A DNA stretch of 43,130 nt from UMGS1663 sp963621995. Its GTDB lineage: Bacteria > Bacillota > Clostridia > TANB77 > CAG-508. The translations under genes were made by a program, and so were the position numbers. The notes beneath the pieces are model-generated. The model did not search any database, was not told where the DNA came from, and saw only the letters and a list, made by a program, of their open reading frames with translations. This document shows, one piece after another, positions 7,860 to 16,248 of this stretch (the first letter of the stretch is position 1; each line of letters starts with the position of its first letter). Where the stretch lies: NCBI GenBank assembly GCA_963621995.1, contig CAVFFZ010000010.1, forward strand, positions 1-43,130. The letters run 5' to 3'.

Positions 7860-8561
7860 CTATTGTTCTTTAATTTCTTTTGCAAGTTTTCCTATTGCTT
7901 TTGTTTCTATTCTAGAAACATATGAACGTGATATTCCCATCATTTTTGCAATTTGATTTTGCGTCCTTGGTTTCTTTCCATCTAAACCAAATCTCATTTC
8001 TATTATCAATTTTTCTCTATCTTTTAATACTAACTTCATTTTTTCATATAACTTTTTCACTTTCATTTTCAAGTCAACTTCATCTTCTATATTCTTTTCA
8101 CTATTTTCTAACACGTCTTTTAGTGTTACTGTATTATCATCTTTGTCTTTTCCTATTGTATCTTCTAAAGAAACTTCTGCTCCTATCTTTTTTGTACTTC
8201 TTAAATGCATTAAAATTTCATTATCTATACATCTTGAAACATATGTAGATAATTTAACGTTTTTGTTTGGTTTAAAGCTATTTATTCCTTTTATTAATCC
8301 TATTGTTCCTATAGAAATTAAATCATCTTGAGAAACTTTGGTTGCTATATACTTTTTAGAAACATGTGCAACTAATCTTAAATTTCTTTCTATTAATATA
8401 TTTCTTGCTTCTTCATCTCCTTGACCTAGTTTTTCTAAATATAAATTTTCTTCTTCCGCAGTTAATGGTTCTGGAAACAATTGATTATTTGAAATATACC
8501 CCACAAGGAATACTGCTCCTTGTAAAAATGTTAAAAAACTTGAAAGAGTAAGGGCTAACAT
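7860..8561 (-). CDS. sigK: Sporulation sigma factor SigK
   Basis: This 233-residue sigma-70-family protein has a hydrophobic N-terminal pro-sequence of about 20 residues (MLALTLSSFLTFLQGAVFLV), typical of pro-sigma-K. Region 2 follows (NLRLVAHVSKKY, then DDLISIGTIGLIKGINSF), and region 4 contains NQIAKMMGISRSYVSRIETKA. Sigma-K directs late mother-cell transcription during sporulation and is activated by pro-sequence cleavage. The gene is uninterrupted, so no skin-like element splits it here. GGAGG lies eight bases before the ATG. The 270-base region upstream carries two large palindromes. Confidence 0.95.
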   Translation of the reverse strand: MLALTLSSFLTFLQGAVFLVGYISNNQLFPEPLTAEEENLYLEKLGQGDEEARNILIERNLRLVAHVSKKYIATKVSQDDLISIGTIGLIKGINSFKPNKNVKLSTYVSRCIDNEILMHLRSTKKIGAEVSLEDTIGKDKDDNTVTLKDVLENSEKNIEDEVDLKMKVKKLYEKMKLVLKDREKLIIEMRFGLDGKKPRTQNQIAKMMGISRSYVSRIETKAIGKLAKEIKEQ

Positions 8562-8629
8562 ACAAGTACCTCCATTTTTTTACTATACCCAATTATATGT
8601 ATAGAAAAAATAAAAGTGCCTGACCTCTA

Positions 8630-8694
8630 GAACAAAAGAGGCATGATTAATATTTTTAGACATTAAAAAAACTTTTCATGCCTCGTCTTTGTTC
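8630..8694. repeat. Imperfect palindrome A upstream of sigK
   Basis: The left arm 8630-8646 (GAACAAAAGAGGCATGA) pairs with the right arm 8676-8694 (TCATGCCTCGTCTTTGTTC). The inner nine bases match perfectly and a two-base bulge interrupts the outer part. GTGCCTGACC lies just outside, resembling REP-like motifs seen elsewhere in the window. No T-run follows. Confidence 0.75.
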
Positions 8695-8729
8695 GCCTTC
8701 AAAATTTTATGTAATAAAATTTGTGTGGA

Positions 8730-8806
8730 ATGTCTAGCGAATCATTATTATATTCTAGGAAAGTTTGGAGACGTTTCCTAGAATATAATAATACACGCAT
8801 AGACAT
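8730..8806. repeat. Long near-perfect palindrome B between the GH3 gene and sigK
   Basis: Perfect 19-base arms (8744-8762 and 8774-8792) flank an 11-base loop. Outer arms ATGTCTA-GCG (8730-8739) and CGC-A-TAGACAT (8796-8806) pair again, giving a cruciform-capable element of about 77 bases. The lack of a T-run argues against a simple terminator. It could be a miniature transposable element, a recombination site or an RNA structure. Confidence 0.8.
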
Positions 8807-8833
8807 ACTAAAATATATCTATGCATATAAATT

Positions 8834-9910
8834 TTATAAACTATTATTTATTTTTTTTATCTGTTCATTAATTTTATTAATGTCAAACCCATTCGCCTTT
8901 TCATCTTTTAAATTATATTTTTCTTTCATTTTTAAAATTTTTTCTACACTCTTATTAATTCTTTCTTCAGATATTTTTCCTTTCTTTATTTGCCTAATTA
9001 TATATTTTATAATTTTATCTACTTTTTTATATGAAAGGCCTATCATGACTATATCATCTCCTGCTAAAATTGCTCTTTTCACTGCTTTTTTCATATTATA
9101 ATGTAATCTAATTGCCATCATTTTCATATCATCTGTAATTATTAAACCATTGTAATTATATTTTTCTACCAAATATTTTTGAATTACTTTTTTTGAAAGT
9201 GAAGCAGGATATTTTCTATCTACATCTTTTATAATAAGATGCCCTACCATTATTGCATCTGCACCATTTTTTATTGCTACTTCAAAAGGTTCCATATCTT
9301 CTTTTTCTAGTACTTCAATTTTTTCTTTTATTTTTGGAATTCTAAAATGTGAATCCTTTTTTGTAAGTCCATGCCCTGGAAAATGTTTTATTACTGATAT
9401 AACATTATTTTCTTGCAATTGTTTCATAACTTCTATTCCGTATTTTTCTACATCTTCTTTATTTTCTCCATAACATCTATCTCCTATTGCATGTTTTTCT
9501 TCAAATCTCTTTATATCTAGTATAGGAGCATAATTCATAGATATACCCATTTCTTTTAGCATTTTTCCTATAATCTTTCCTGTATTTTTTACTAACTCTA
9601 TATCTTTTGTATTTGCAAATTTGGTAGCACTTTTTAGATTTAAAATTTCAGGAGGCATACGATTTACTCTTCCTCCTTCTTGATCTATACTAATAGTTAT
9701 AGGAATTTTATTTTCTGCATTTATTTCTTTTATATTGTTTATTAAACCTAGCATTTGTTCATAATTGTTATAATTCTTTTTATAAATAATTATTCCACCT
9801 ATTTTTAGTTTTTTTATAACTTTACTAATTTCTTCTTGTTCTTTGCCTTCCAAACTTACTATAAACATTTGCCCAATTTTTTCTTCTAAACTTAGCTCTT
9901 TTATATTCAT
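8834..9910 (-). CDS. nagZ: Glycoside hydrolase family 3, NagZ-like beta-N-acetylhexosaminidase
   Basis: This 358-residue single-domain GH3 protein has SIDQEGGRVNRMPP near residue 73, SMNYAPILDI near 110 and VIKHFPGHGLTKKDSHFRIP near 172, the His-Asp dyad loop typical of NagZ-type enzymes. GLIITDDMKMMAI near 255 supplies the nucleophile Asp. Such enzymes release N-acetylglucosamine from peptidoglycan fragments. No signal peptide is visible, so it is probably cytoplasmic and acts in wall recycling. It stands alone between palindrome B and a divergent DUF368 gene. Confidence 0.9.
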   Translation of the reverse strand: MNIKELSLEEKIGQMFIVSLEGKEQEEISKVIKKLKIGGIIIYKKNYNNYEQMLGLINNIKEINAENKIPITISIDQEGGRVNRMPPEILNLKSATKFANTKDIELVKNTGKIIGKMLKEMGISMNYAPILDIKRFEEKHAIGDRCYGENKEDVEKYGIEVMKQLQENNVISVIKHFPGHGLTKKDSHFRIPKIKEKIEVLEKEDMEPFEVAIKNGADAIMVGHLIIKDVDRKYPASLSKKVIQKYLVEKYNYNGLIITDDMKMMAIRLHYNMKKAVKRAILAGDDIVMIGLSYKKVDKIIKYIIRQIKKGKISEERINKSVEKILKMKEKYNLKDEKANGFDINKINEQIKKINNSL

Positions 9911-10111
9911 ATTTATACCTTCCCTTTACTGCTTTCAATTTTATCATATGCAAAATTTTCATACAATATTTTTTAATAATTTACTCATATATTATTTTTC
10001 AAAGAATACCTTTATATTGTAGTTAATTGCTACTCAAAAATAATTTGAAAGATTCTAAAAAATCTTTTATAACTATTTGTATTTTCAAATTTGATAAAAA
10101 GGATTGGTTTT

Positions 10112-10906
10112 ATGAATTTTCTACTTTCTGTAGGTAAAGGCATTTTAATAGGTATAGGAGCAGTAGTTCCTGGAATTAGTAGTGGTGTTTTATGTGTTAT
10201 TTTTGGTATTTATGAGAAATTAATTGATAGTGTTTTAGGTATTTTTAAAGATTTTAAGAAAAATATACTTTTTTTGCTTCCTATAATTTTAGGTACTATA
10301 ATAGGTTTTCTTTTATTTGGAAATATATTAAACTATGCTTTTACAAATTTTGAAGCCGAGTGTAAATTATTGTTTTTAGGACTTATTTTAGGTTCTGTTC
10401 CATCTTTAATAAAAGATACAAATTCCAAAAGTCCCTTTAAACTTTATTATATAATATATACTATTTTTGCATTTTTGTTTGGTCTTCTTTTGTTTTTATT
10501 AGAAAGCAAAATGAATAATTTAAGCTCTATAAGTAATTGTAATACCCTTTATCTTATTTTTTCTGGCTTTGCTATGTCTGCTGGAATTATTATTCCTGGT
10601 GTAAGTAGTACTGTTATTTTAATGTGTTTTGGAATTTATAATGTATATCTTCAATCACTTGCAACTTTAAATTTAAGCATTTTAATACCTATTGGATTTG
10701 GTTGTTTAATTGGAGGTTTTATATTTTTATTGCTTATAAGATTTTTATTTAAAAAGCATTATTCTCAAACTTCTTATTCTATTATTGGTTTTGTTTTAGG
10801 TAGTGTATTTGTTCTAGTTCCTAATTCTTTTTCTTTTTGTTCTGTTATTTTATTTTTTGTAGGTTTTATTATTGCATTTAAGCTAGAAGATTTAAAGAAT
10901 TGTTAG
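10112..10906 (+). CDS. DUF368-family polyprenyl-phosphate transporter
   Basis: The protein has 264 residues and about eight membrane helices. Two inverted-repeat-like blocks carry the family motif: GIGAVVPGISSGVLCVIFGIYE near residue 16 and AGIIIPGVSSTVILMCFGIYN near 157. DUF368 proteins have been implicated as undecaprenyl-phosphate flippases, which recycle the lipid carrier for wall synthesis. A TTG lies 21 bases upstream in frame, but AAAAGGA is spaced for the ATG at 10112. It is a single-gene unit ended by a strong hairpin. Confidence 0.9.
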   Translation: MNFLLSVGKGILIGIGAVVPGISSGVLCVIFGIYEKLIDSVLGIFKDFKKNILFLLPIILGTIIGFLLFGNILNYAFTNFEAECKLLFLGLILGSVPSLIKDTNSKSPFKLYYIIYTIFAFLFGLLLFLLESKMNNLSSISNCNTLYLIFSGFAMSAGIIIPGVSSTVILMCFGIYNVYLQSLATLNLSILIPIGFGCLIGGFIFLLLIRFLFKKHYSQTSYSIIGFVLGSVFVLVPNSFSFCSVILFFVGFIIAFKLEDLKNC

Positions 10907-10991
10907 TTAATATAATTTAATATTATTGTTTTTTAACTTTTATTATTTACAAAAAATATGATTAAATTTCTGTGACTACTGAGAAAACATC

Positions 10992-11033
10992 AAAAAAATA
11001 GTGAGTTAGAATTTTTTCTAATTCACTATTTTT
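10992..11033. terminator. Terminator between the DUF368 and U32 genes
   Basis: AAATAGTGAGTTAGAA pairs with TTCTAATTCACTATTT around a short T loop, with one mismatch. A-runs on one side and T-runs on the other allow termination from both directions. Confidence 0.85.
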
Positions 11034-11055
11034 CAATTATATTCATCATTTTATG

Positions 11056-11092
11056 TAAAGGACAAAATTGCCCCGTCCCCAAATGTCCTTTA
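11056..11092. repeat. REP-like palindrome at the end of the U32 gene
   Basis: TAAAGGACA (11056-11064) and TGTCCTTTA (11084-11092) form a perfect 9-bp stem around a loop holding GCCCCGTCCCC. A T-run follows on the plus strand. The right arm overlaps the stop codon of the U32 gene. The GTCCCC wording recurs at other intergenic sites in the window. Confidence 0.65.
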
Positions 11093-12319
11093 TTTTTTTC
11101 TTCTTAAAATCCAATCTTTTTGAGTTTCAATTGGAAGGTGCATAATTACTTTTTGTTCTGCCTTTCCCGGATTTATATGTGTTATTTCTTCGTTTGTATC
11201 CACATCCCATAATTTATCTATTGTAAATTTTATAGTTTCTATTTGTCCTGGAACTATAATTTCTAATTCATCTCCAACTTGTAGTTTATTTTTTATTTCT
11301 ATTACAGTTTTATCTTCTATATTTTCTACTACTTTTCCTCCAAATTCATAGTCTGAATTATATTGCTTTCCTTCGTATTCTTGTATATCTTTATTATTTC
11401 TATCGTTAAAATAAAATGTAGTTAACCCTCTTGTTTTTGTTTTTTCTAATTCCTTTAAATACTTCGTATAATCGTAATTTTCTGGTTCTTTCGTATAATC
11501 ATCTATTGCATTTCTATATGCATTAACTACTGAAGCTAAGTAATATTCCGTTTTTAGTCTTCCTTCTATTTTTAGACTATCTACTCCCATTTCTATAATT
11601 TCAGGAATTTCTTTTACTAAACACATATCTTTTGATGAAAAAATGTAAGTTCCTTTATTATCATGTTCTACTGGCATTAGATTTCCTGGTTTGTTTGTTT
11701 CTTCTACATAAACATTATATGCCCATCTGCAACTTTGTGCACAATCTCCTAAATTTGCACTTCTTCCTGTTAAAAAATCACTTAAAAAACATCTACCTGA
11801 ATATCCAAAACAAATTGCTCCATGAATAAATATCTCTACTTCTAAATCTTTTGGTTTATTTTCTATAAGTTCCTTTATTTGTTTTTTGTTCATTTCACGT
11901 CCTAGTATTACACGTTTTGCTCCGTTTTTGTACCAAAAGTTTGCTGCATGATAGCTTATAGTATTAGCTTGTGTACTAATATGTAAAGGAATGTCTGGTG
12001 CATATTCTTTTAAAATATCTACTACTCCACCATCCGCAACTATTATTCCATCTACCTTTAATTCATTAAGCATTTTTGCTTGTTCTATAATTTCTTCATA
12101 TCTATCGTCCCAAGCATATATATTTATATTGGTATATACTTTTTTTCCTATTGAATGTGCATATTTTATTGTATTTGCTAAATCATTATCTTTCATTTCT
12201 GCTCTTGTTCTTAAAGATAAACTAGATGTACCTGCATATACTGCATCTGCTCCATACATAAATGCTATTTTTGCTTTTTCAAAAGACCCTGCTGGGGCTA
12301 ACAACTCTGGTTTTTTCAT
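11090..12319 (-). CDS. Peptidase U32-family protein, possible tRNA hydroxylation protein
   Basis: This 409-residue protein opens with PELLAPAGSFEKAKIAFMYG and ADAVYAGTSSLSLRTRAEM, typical of U32 proteins. It has HISTQANTISYHAANFW and the cysteine-bearing block FIHGAICFGYSGRCFLSDF with GDCAQSCRW, which likely binds a cofactor or cluster. TrhP/YrrO-type members are needed for 5-hydroxyuridine at tRNA position 34. The O-methyltransferase at 13686-14276 resembles TrmR, the next enzyme in that pathway, which supports this role. Other U32 members have different jobs, so the specific assignment is inferred. AAAGGAAG precedes the ATG. Confidence 0.85.
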   Translation of the reverse strand: MKKPELLAPAGSFEKAKIAFMYGADAVYAGTSSLSLRTRAEMKDNDLANTIKYAHSIGKKVYTNINIYAWDDRYEEIIEQAKMLNELKVDGIIVADGGVVDILKEYAPDIPLHISTQANTISYHAANFWYKNGAKRVILGREMNKKQIKELIENKPKDLEVEIFIHGAICFGYSGRCFLSDFLTGRSANLGDCAQSCRWAYNVYVEETNKPGNLMPVEHDNKGTYIFSSKDMCLVKEIPEIIEMGVDSLKIEGRLKTEYYLASVVNAYRNAIDDYTKEPENYDYTKYLKELEKTKTRGLTTFYFNDRNNKDIQEYEGKQYNSDYEFGGKVVENIEDKTVIEIKNKLQVGDELEIIVPGQIETIKFTIDKLWDVDTNEEITHINPGKAEQKVIMHLPIETQKDWILRRKK

Positions 12320-12437
12320 TTTTTCTTCCTTTCAAAAGTACATATATACTTCTTAATTTCTTTAAGTATTATAGCATGTATCATTTTAAAAGTAAACACA
12401 AATTGCTATTCTGTCTAATTTAGACATACTAAAAAAA

Positions 12438-12731
12438 CTAGAAACTTTTGTATTTCTTTCTATGTATAATTCTTTTTATTATCACATTTTTTTCTTCTTC
12501 CTTGATTTCATAAAAGATTAAGAACTTTTTATAGATTATAAATCTAATTGGACCTTCCTTATAAATTGAACCTATGTATGGAAAATCCTCTAAAATAAAA
12601 ATTTTATCAATGATTTTAATTATGGTTTTATTAGCTATAATTGGATTTTTTAACTTATATTTAATATAGTATTCTATTTGATTTAAATTGCTATTAGCTT
12701 TTTTCGTAATGTATATTTTGTAAATTGTTAT
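12438..12731 (-). pseudogene. RelE/ParE-family toxin reading frame without a canonical start codon
   Basis: An open frame of 97 codons reads ITIYKIYITKKANSNLNQIE, then DFPYIGSIYKEGP, and ends with EKNVIIKRIIHRKKY. Length, order and the final basic strand fit RelE/ParE toxins, which cleave mRNA or inhibit gyrase. The frame has no ATG, GTG or TTG at its beginning. The best-placed initiator is ATA at 12731, preceded by GAAAGAG and aligned with where family members have Met, so an ATG-to-ATA change is plausible. It overlaps the upstream small gene by 38 bases. It is probably silenced, unless ATA or ATT is used. Confidence 0.65.
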
Positions 12732-12870
12732 TTTCTCTTTCTATTCTACTTAATATTCTTTTTGCTACATCATCAAATGAATATAATATATTTCCATTTT
12801 TTTCTTGTTCTTCATCCACTTTTGCTAATAATTGGTCTATTCTTTTTATTTCTTCTTGAGTAAAATTCAT
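12694..12870 (-). CDS. Putative antitoxin paired with the RelE/ParE-like toxin
   Basis: This 58-residue acidic protein reads MNFTQEEIKRIDQLLAKVDE and later SFDDVAKRILSRIERENN. Its size, charge, helical character and place directly before a RelE/ParE-like frame fit a type II antitoxin. I see no clear DNA-binding fold. The ribosome site GGAGG lies about nine bases before the ATG at 12870. The C-terminus overlaps the toxin frame by 38 bases, more than usual for such pairs, so the end of this gene may itself be altered. Confidence 0.65.
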   Translation of the reverse strand: MNFTQEEIKRIDQLLAKVDEEQEKNGNILYSFDDVAKRILSRIERENNNLQNIHYEKS

Positions 12871-12967
12871 ATATTTGCACCTCCATATATTTTATATTAT
12901 TCTACTTTAAATTCAATTTTATGTCAATAATCATAATAAATTTTCTTCATAAACTTTTCTACATTTT

Positions 12968-12996
12968 TTGACATAAAAATATTTTTAAAATAAAAT
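12968..12996 (+). promoter_or_regulatory. SigA-type promoter for the CmpB-type gene
   Basis: TTGACA (12968-12973) and TAAAAT (12991-12996) are separated by exactly 17 bases. They lie about 75 bases before the ATG at 13074. Confidence 0.55.
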
Positions 12997-13073
12997 ATAT
13001 TTTTTATTTTTCATTTTTATTTACTTTATAAATCTCTTTTGGTATTATATATTTATTAAAAAGGGGTGACTTT

Positions 13074-13619
13074 ATGGACAAGAAATTTTCAACTACCAAA
13101 AATAACAATTTGCATTTATATATATTATATTTTTTCATATTTGCTTTTGCTGGTTGGTTAATGGAAACAATTTATAGTTTTATTATATTAGGTCATTTTA
13201 CTATGCGTGGTTTTTTGTATGGTCCTATTTGTCCAATATATGGCTATGGTGCTCTTATACTAATTATATTTCTTGCTAAATATAAAAATAATTTTATAAA
13301 GCTTTTTGCTTATGCTTCTGTTGTATGTTCTGCATTTGAATATTACACAAGTTATATTTTAGAGGTATTATTTCATTCTTATTGGTGGAATTACAAAAAC
13401 GATTTTTTAAACTTAAATGGTAGAATAAGCTTTTTTTATACAATTGCTTGGGGAGTTATTGCTATTGTTTTCGTTGGATTTATCTATCCTTTTATAGATA
13501 AAAAAATGAATAATATTATTCCAAAAATTTCTTCCTCTAATCTTAAGATATTTAATATTATTGCTTTAGTTCTTATGGTAGCAGATACAATTCTATCTTC
13601 TATAAAATATTTAATGTAA
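13074..13619 (+). CDS. CmpB-type putative ABC transporter permease (PF06541-like)
   Basis: This 181-residue membrane protein has five or six hydrophobic segments. It opens with ILYFFIFAFAGWLMETIYSF and contains TMRGFLYGPICPIYGYGALI, the hallmark of the family annotated as putative ABC transporter permease (CmpB). SYILEVLFHSYWWNY and GRISFFYTIAWGV follow. The transported substrate is unknown, and no ATPase gene is adjacent. AAGGGGTGA precedes the ATG. The gene is a single unit with its own promoter and terminator. Confidence 0.85.
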   Translation: MDKKFSTTKNNNLHLYILYFFIFAFAGWLMETIYSFIILGHFTMRGFLYGPICPIYGYGALILIIFLAKYKNNFIKLFAYASVVCSAFEYYTSYILEVLFHSYWWNYKNDFLNLNGRISFFYTIAWGVIAIVFVGFIYPFIDKKMNNIIPKISSSNLKIFNIIALVLMVADTILSSIKYLM

Positions 13620-13651
13620 AAAAGACAGATATTAGTTAATCTGCCTTTTTT
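13618..13651 (+). terminator. Terminator after the CmpB-type gene
   Basis: AAAAAAGACAGAT and ATCTGCCTTTTTT pair around ATTAGTTA with one mismatch, ending in a T-run. The mirror T-run could also stop the convergent O-methyltransferase gene. Confidence 0.85.
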
Positions 13652-13685
13652 ATTATTTTTTTACACAAAACATTTAATTTAATGC

Positions 13686-14276
13686 TCAATTTTTAAACCT
13701 TGAAATTGCAAGTCCATCTCCTACTTCTAAAATTTCTGTTTCTAAATTAGGTTTTTCTGTAACTTCATGAATGTATTCTCTTAAGTTTCTTACAGCTGTA
13801 CGTTGTTTATGTTTGTTGTAATCACTCATTACATATCCTTTATATAAGATATTATCTGCTAATATTACACCATTTTTTTCAAGCATTCGTAAAGCTTCTT
13901 TTAAGAAAAATGGATATTTCCCTTTTGCAGCATCTATAAATATTATGTCATATTTCCCTGTAAGTGTAGGTAATATTTCTACTGCATCACCTTCTAATAT
14001 ATTAATTTTCTCTGCAACTCCTACTTTTTCAATATTTACTTTTGCTTCTTCTATTCTTTTTTCGTCTCTTTCTATAGTGTCTATTATTCCGCCTTCTTGT
14101 AAATATTCAGAAAAACACATTGCAGAATACCCTACAGCAGTTCCAATTTCAAGTATCTTTTTAGGTTTTGTTTCTTTTAATATTTTATCCACTACTTCTA
14201 AGGTATCATCCATTATTATTGGTATGTGCTCTTCTAATGCTTTTTCTTTTATTTTTTTTAATTCTTCCTTATTCAT
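13686..14276 (-). CDS. trmR: SAM-dependent O-methyltransferase, TrmR/YrrM-like
   Basis: This 196-residue class I methyltransferase has the SAM-binding loop KKILEIGTAVGYSAMCFSE near residue 40, acidic motif II (IDTIERDEKRIEEA), and FIDAAKGKYPFF with ADNILYKGYV, the metal-binding pattern of the catechol-O-methyltransferase-like family. In B. subtilis YrrM/TrmR methylates 5-hydroxyuridine in tRNA. The U32 gene nearby could provide that hydroxyl group. AGAGGT precedes the ATG. The tRNA role is inferred; the fold assignment is firm. Confidence 0.8.
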   Translation of the reverse strand: MNKEELKKIKEKALEEHIPIIMDDTLEVVDKILKETKPKKILEIGTAVGYSAMCFSEYLQEGGIIDTIERDEKRIEEAKVNIEKVGVAEKINILEGDAVEILPTLTGKYDIIFIDAAKGKYPFFLKEALRMLEKNGVILADNILYKGYVMSDYNKHKQRTAVRNLREYIHEVTEKPNLETEILEVGDGLAISRFKN

Positions 14277-14302
14277 TTTTACCTCTTATCATATATTTTC
14301 AG

Positions 14303-14336
14303 AAAAAAGGACGTCTCTTTTTTTAGACGCCTTTTC
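14303..14336 (-). terminator. Terminator after typA
   Basis: On the minus strand GGCGTCT and AGACGTCC pair around AAAAAAAG with one mismatch and are followed by TTTTTT. Confidence 0.85.
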
Positions 14337-14347
14337 ATAACTTTATA

Positions 14348-16159
14348 TTATCTTCTTGCTTCTCTTTCTCTTGTTTTTGTATCTAATGTTTTCTTTCTTA
14401 ATCTGATATTTTTTGGTGTTACTTCAACAAGTTCGTCTTCTGCTATAAATTCAATAGCTTTTTCTAGAGACATTTGTAATGGTGGAACTAAACGAAGTGC
14501 ATCATCTGAACCTGAAGCTCTTGTGTTTGTTAAATGTTTTTCTTTACATACATTTATTGCTATATCTTCATTTCTAGAGTTTATACCAACTATCATTCCT
14601 TCATATACATCTACACCAGGACCTATTAAAAGTTCTCCTCTTTCTTGTGCATTGTATAACCCATATGTTACAGATGTTCCTTGTTCAAATGCTACTAAAA
14701 CACCTCTTGTTCTAGCTTGTATATCACCTTTAAAAGGTTCATAGCAGTCGAATATAGAGTTCATTGTACCTGTTCCTTTTGTATCCGTTAAAAATTCTGT
14801 TCTATATCCTATTAATCCTCTTGCAGGTATTTTAAATTCTACTTTTGTATGGCCTAATTCTGCCGGTTCCATATTAGTCATTTCTGCTTTTCTTCTTCCT
14901 AATTTTTCAATAACTGTTCCTATTGATTCATCTGGTACATTAACAACTAATTTTTCCATTGGTTCACATTTCACACCATCTATTTCTTTGAAAATAACTT
15001 TTGGACGAGAAACTAAAAGTTCAAATCCTTCTCTTCTCATTGTTTCGATTAATACTGATAAATGAAGTTCCCCACGTCCACATACTTCAAAACTATCTGC
15101 TGAATCTGTTTCTTTTACTCTTAAAGATACATTTCTTTCTAGTTCTTTGAATAATCTATCTCTAATATGTCTTGATGTAATAAATTGTCCTTCTTTTCCT
15201 GCAAATGGTCCATTATTTACACTAAATGTCATAGATACTGTTGGTTCATCTATATCTACAAAATCTATTTTTTCTGGATGATTTAAATCACATATTGTTT
15301 CTCCAATTCCAATATCTGCAATTCCTGAAAGTGATACAATATCTCCAGCTTGTGCTTCTTCTACTTCAGTTCTTTTTAAACCTTCGTATGTAAATAATTT
15401 TGCAACTTTACCTTGTGTTATTTTATCATCTTGTTTGCAGATTACTATTGGCATACCAGATCTAATAGTTCCTCTTTCTATTCTTCCTACTGCAATTCTT
15501 CCTAAATAATCATCATAATCTATGTTAGATACTAGCATTTGAGCTGGTCCTTCAATTTCACATTTAGGTGGTTCAATATATTTTAATATTGTATCAAATA
15601 TACAATTTACATTATCAGATTCTTCATCTAAACTCATTTTTGCTATTCCATTTTTAGCAGATGCGTATATTACTGGGAAATCTAATTGATCATCATTTGC
15701 ATCTAACTCAATAAATAATTCTAATACTTGGTCTACCACTTTTGCAGGATTTGAACCTGGTCTATCTATTTTGTTAATTACAACTATTGGTTTTAAGTTA
15801 AGTGCTAATGATTTTTTTAGAACTTCTCTTGTTTGAGGCATTGGTCCTTCAAAAGCATCTACTAATAATAAAACACCATCAACTGTTTTTAAAACACGTT
15901 CAACTTCTCCACCAAAATCAGCATGGCCTGGTGTATCTACTATATTAATTTTTGTACCGTTATACATAACTGATGTGTTTTTAGAAAGAATTGTAATTCC
16001 TCTTTCTTTTTCCAAATCATTTGAGTCCATTACTCTTTCTGCTACTTGTTCATTTTCTCTAAATACGTGACTTTGTCTTAACAAACAGTCTACAAGTGTT
16101 GTTTTTCCATGGTCAACGTGTGCAATTATTGCTATGTTTCTTATTTTTTCATTTATCAT
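14348..16159 (-). CDS. typA: Translational GTPase TypA/BipA
   Basis: This 603-residue translation-factor GTPase has G1 AHVDHGKTT (residues 14-22), the switch block ERGITILSKN, G3 DTPGHADF and G4 NKIDRPG. The C-terminal region includes RGLIGYRTEFLTDTKGTGTM, which is characteristic of BipA. TypA binds the ribosome and assists 50S assembly and growth under stress or cold. The length is standard. It is monocistronic, flanked by terminators on both sides, with AAGGGGT upstream of the ATG. Confidence 0.97.
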   Translation of the reverse strand: MINEKIRNIAIIAHVDHGKTTLVDCLLRQSHVFRENEQVAERVMDSNDLEKERGITILSKNTSVMYNGTKINIVDTPGHADFGGEVERVLKTVDGVLLLVDAFEGPMPQTREVLKKSLALNLKPIVVINKIDRPGSNPAKVVDQVLELFIELDANDDQLDFPVIYASAKNGIAKMSLDEESDNVNCIFDTILKYIEPPKCEIEGPAQMLVSNIDYDDYLGRIAVGRIERGTIRSGMPIVICKQDDKITQGKVAKLFTYEGLKRTEVEEAQAGDIVSLSGIADIGIGETICDLNHPEKIDFVDIDEPTVSMTFSVNNGPFAGKEGQFITSRHIRDRLFKELERNVSLRVKETDSADSFEVCGRGELHLSVLIETMRREGFELLVSRPKVIFKEIDGVKCEPMEKLVVNVPDESIGTVIEKLGRRKAEMTNMEPAELGHTKVEFKIPARGLIGYRTEFLTDTKGTGTMNSIFDCYEPFKGDIQARTRGVLVAFEQGTSVTYGLYNAQERGELLIGPGVDVYEGMIVGINSRNEDIAINVCKEKHLTNTRASGSDDALRLVPPLQMSLEKAIEFIAEDELVEVTPKNIRLRKKTLDTKTREREARR

Positions 16160-16201
16160 TTTATTTACCCCTTTTTATATTAAATTTTATCCCATAAAAC
16201 A

Positions 16202-16222
16202 AGCGATGTTCTCATCGCTCAT
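16202..16222 (-). terminator. Terminator after rpsA
   Basis: AGCGATG and CATCGCT form a perfect 7-bp stem with a four-base loop. On the minus strand it continues TGTTTTATGGG, a weak T-run. Confidence 0.65.
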
Positions 16223-16248
16223 TTTAATATTTTTAAAAATTATATTAT

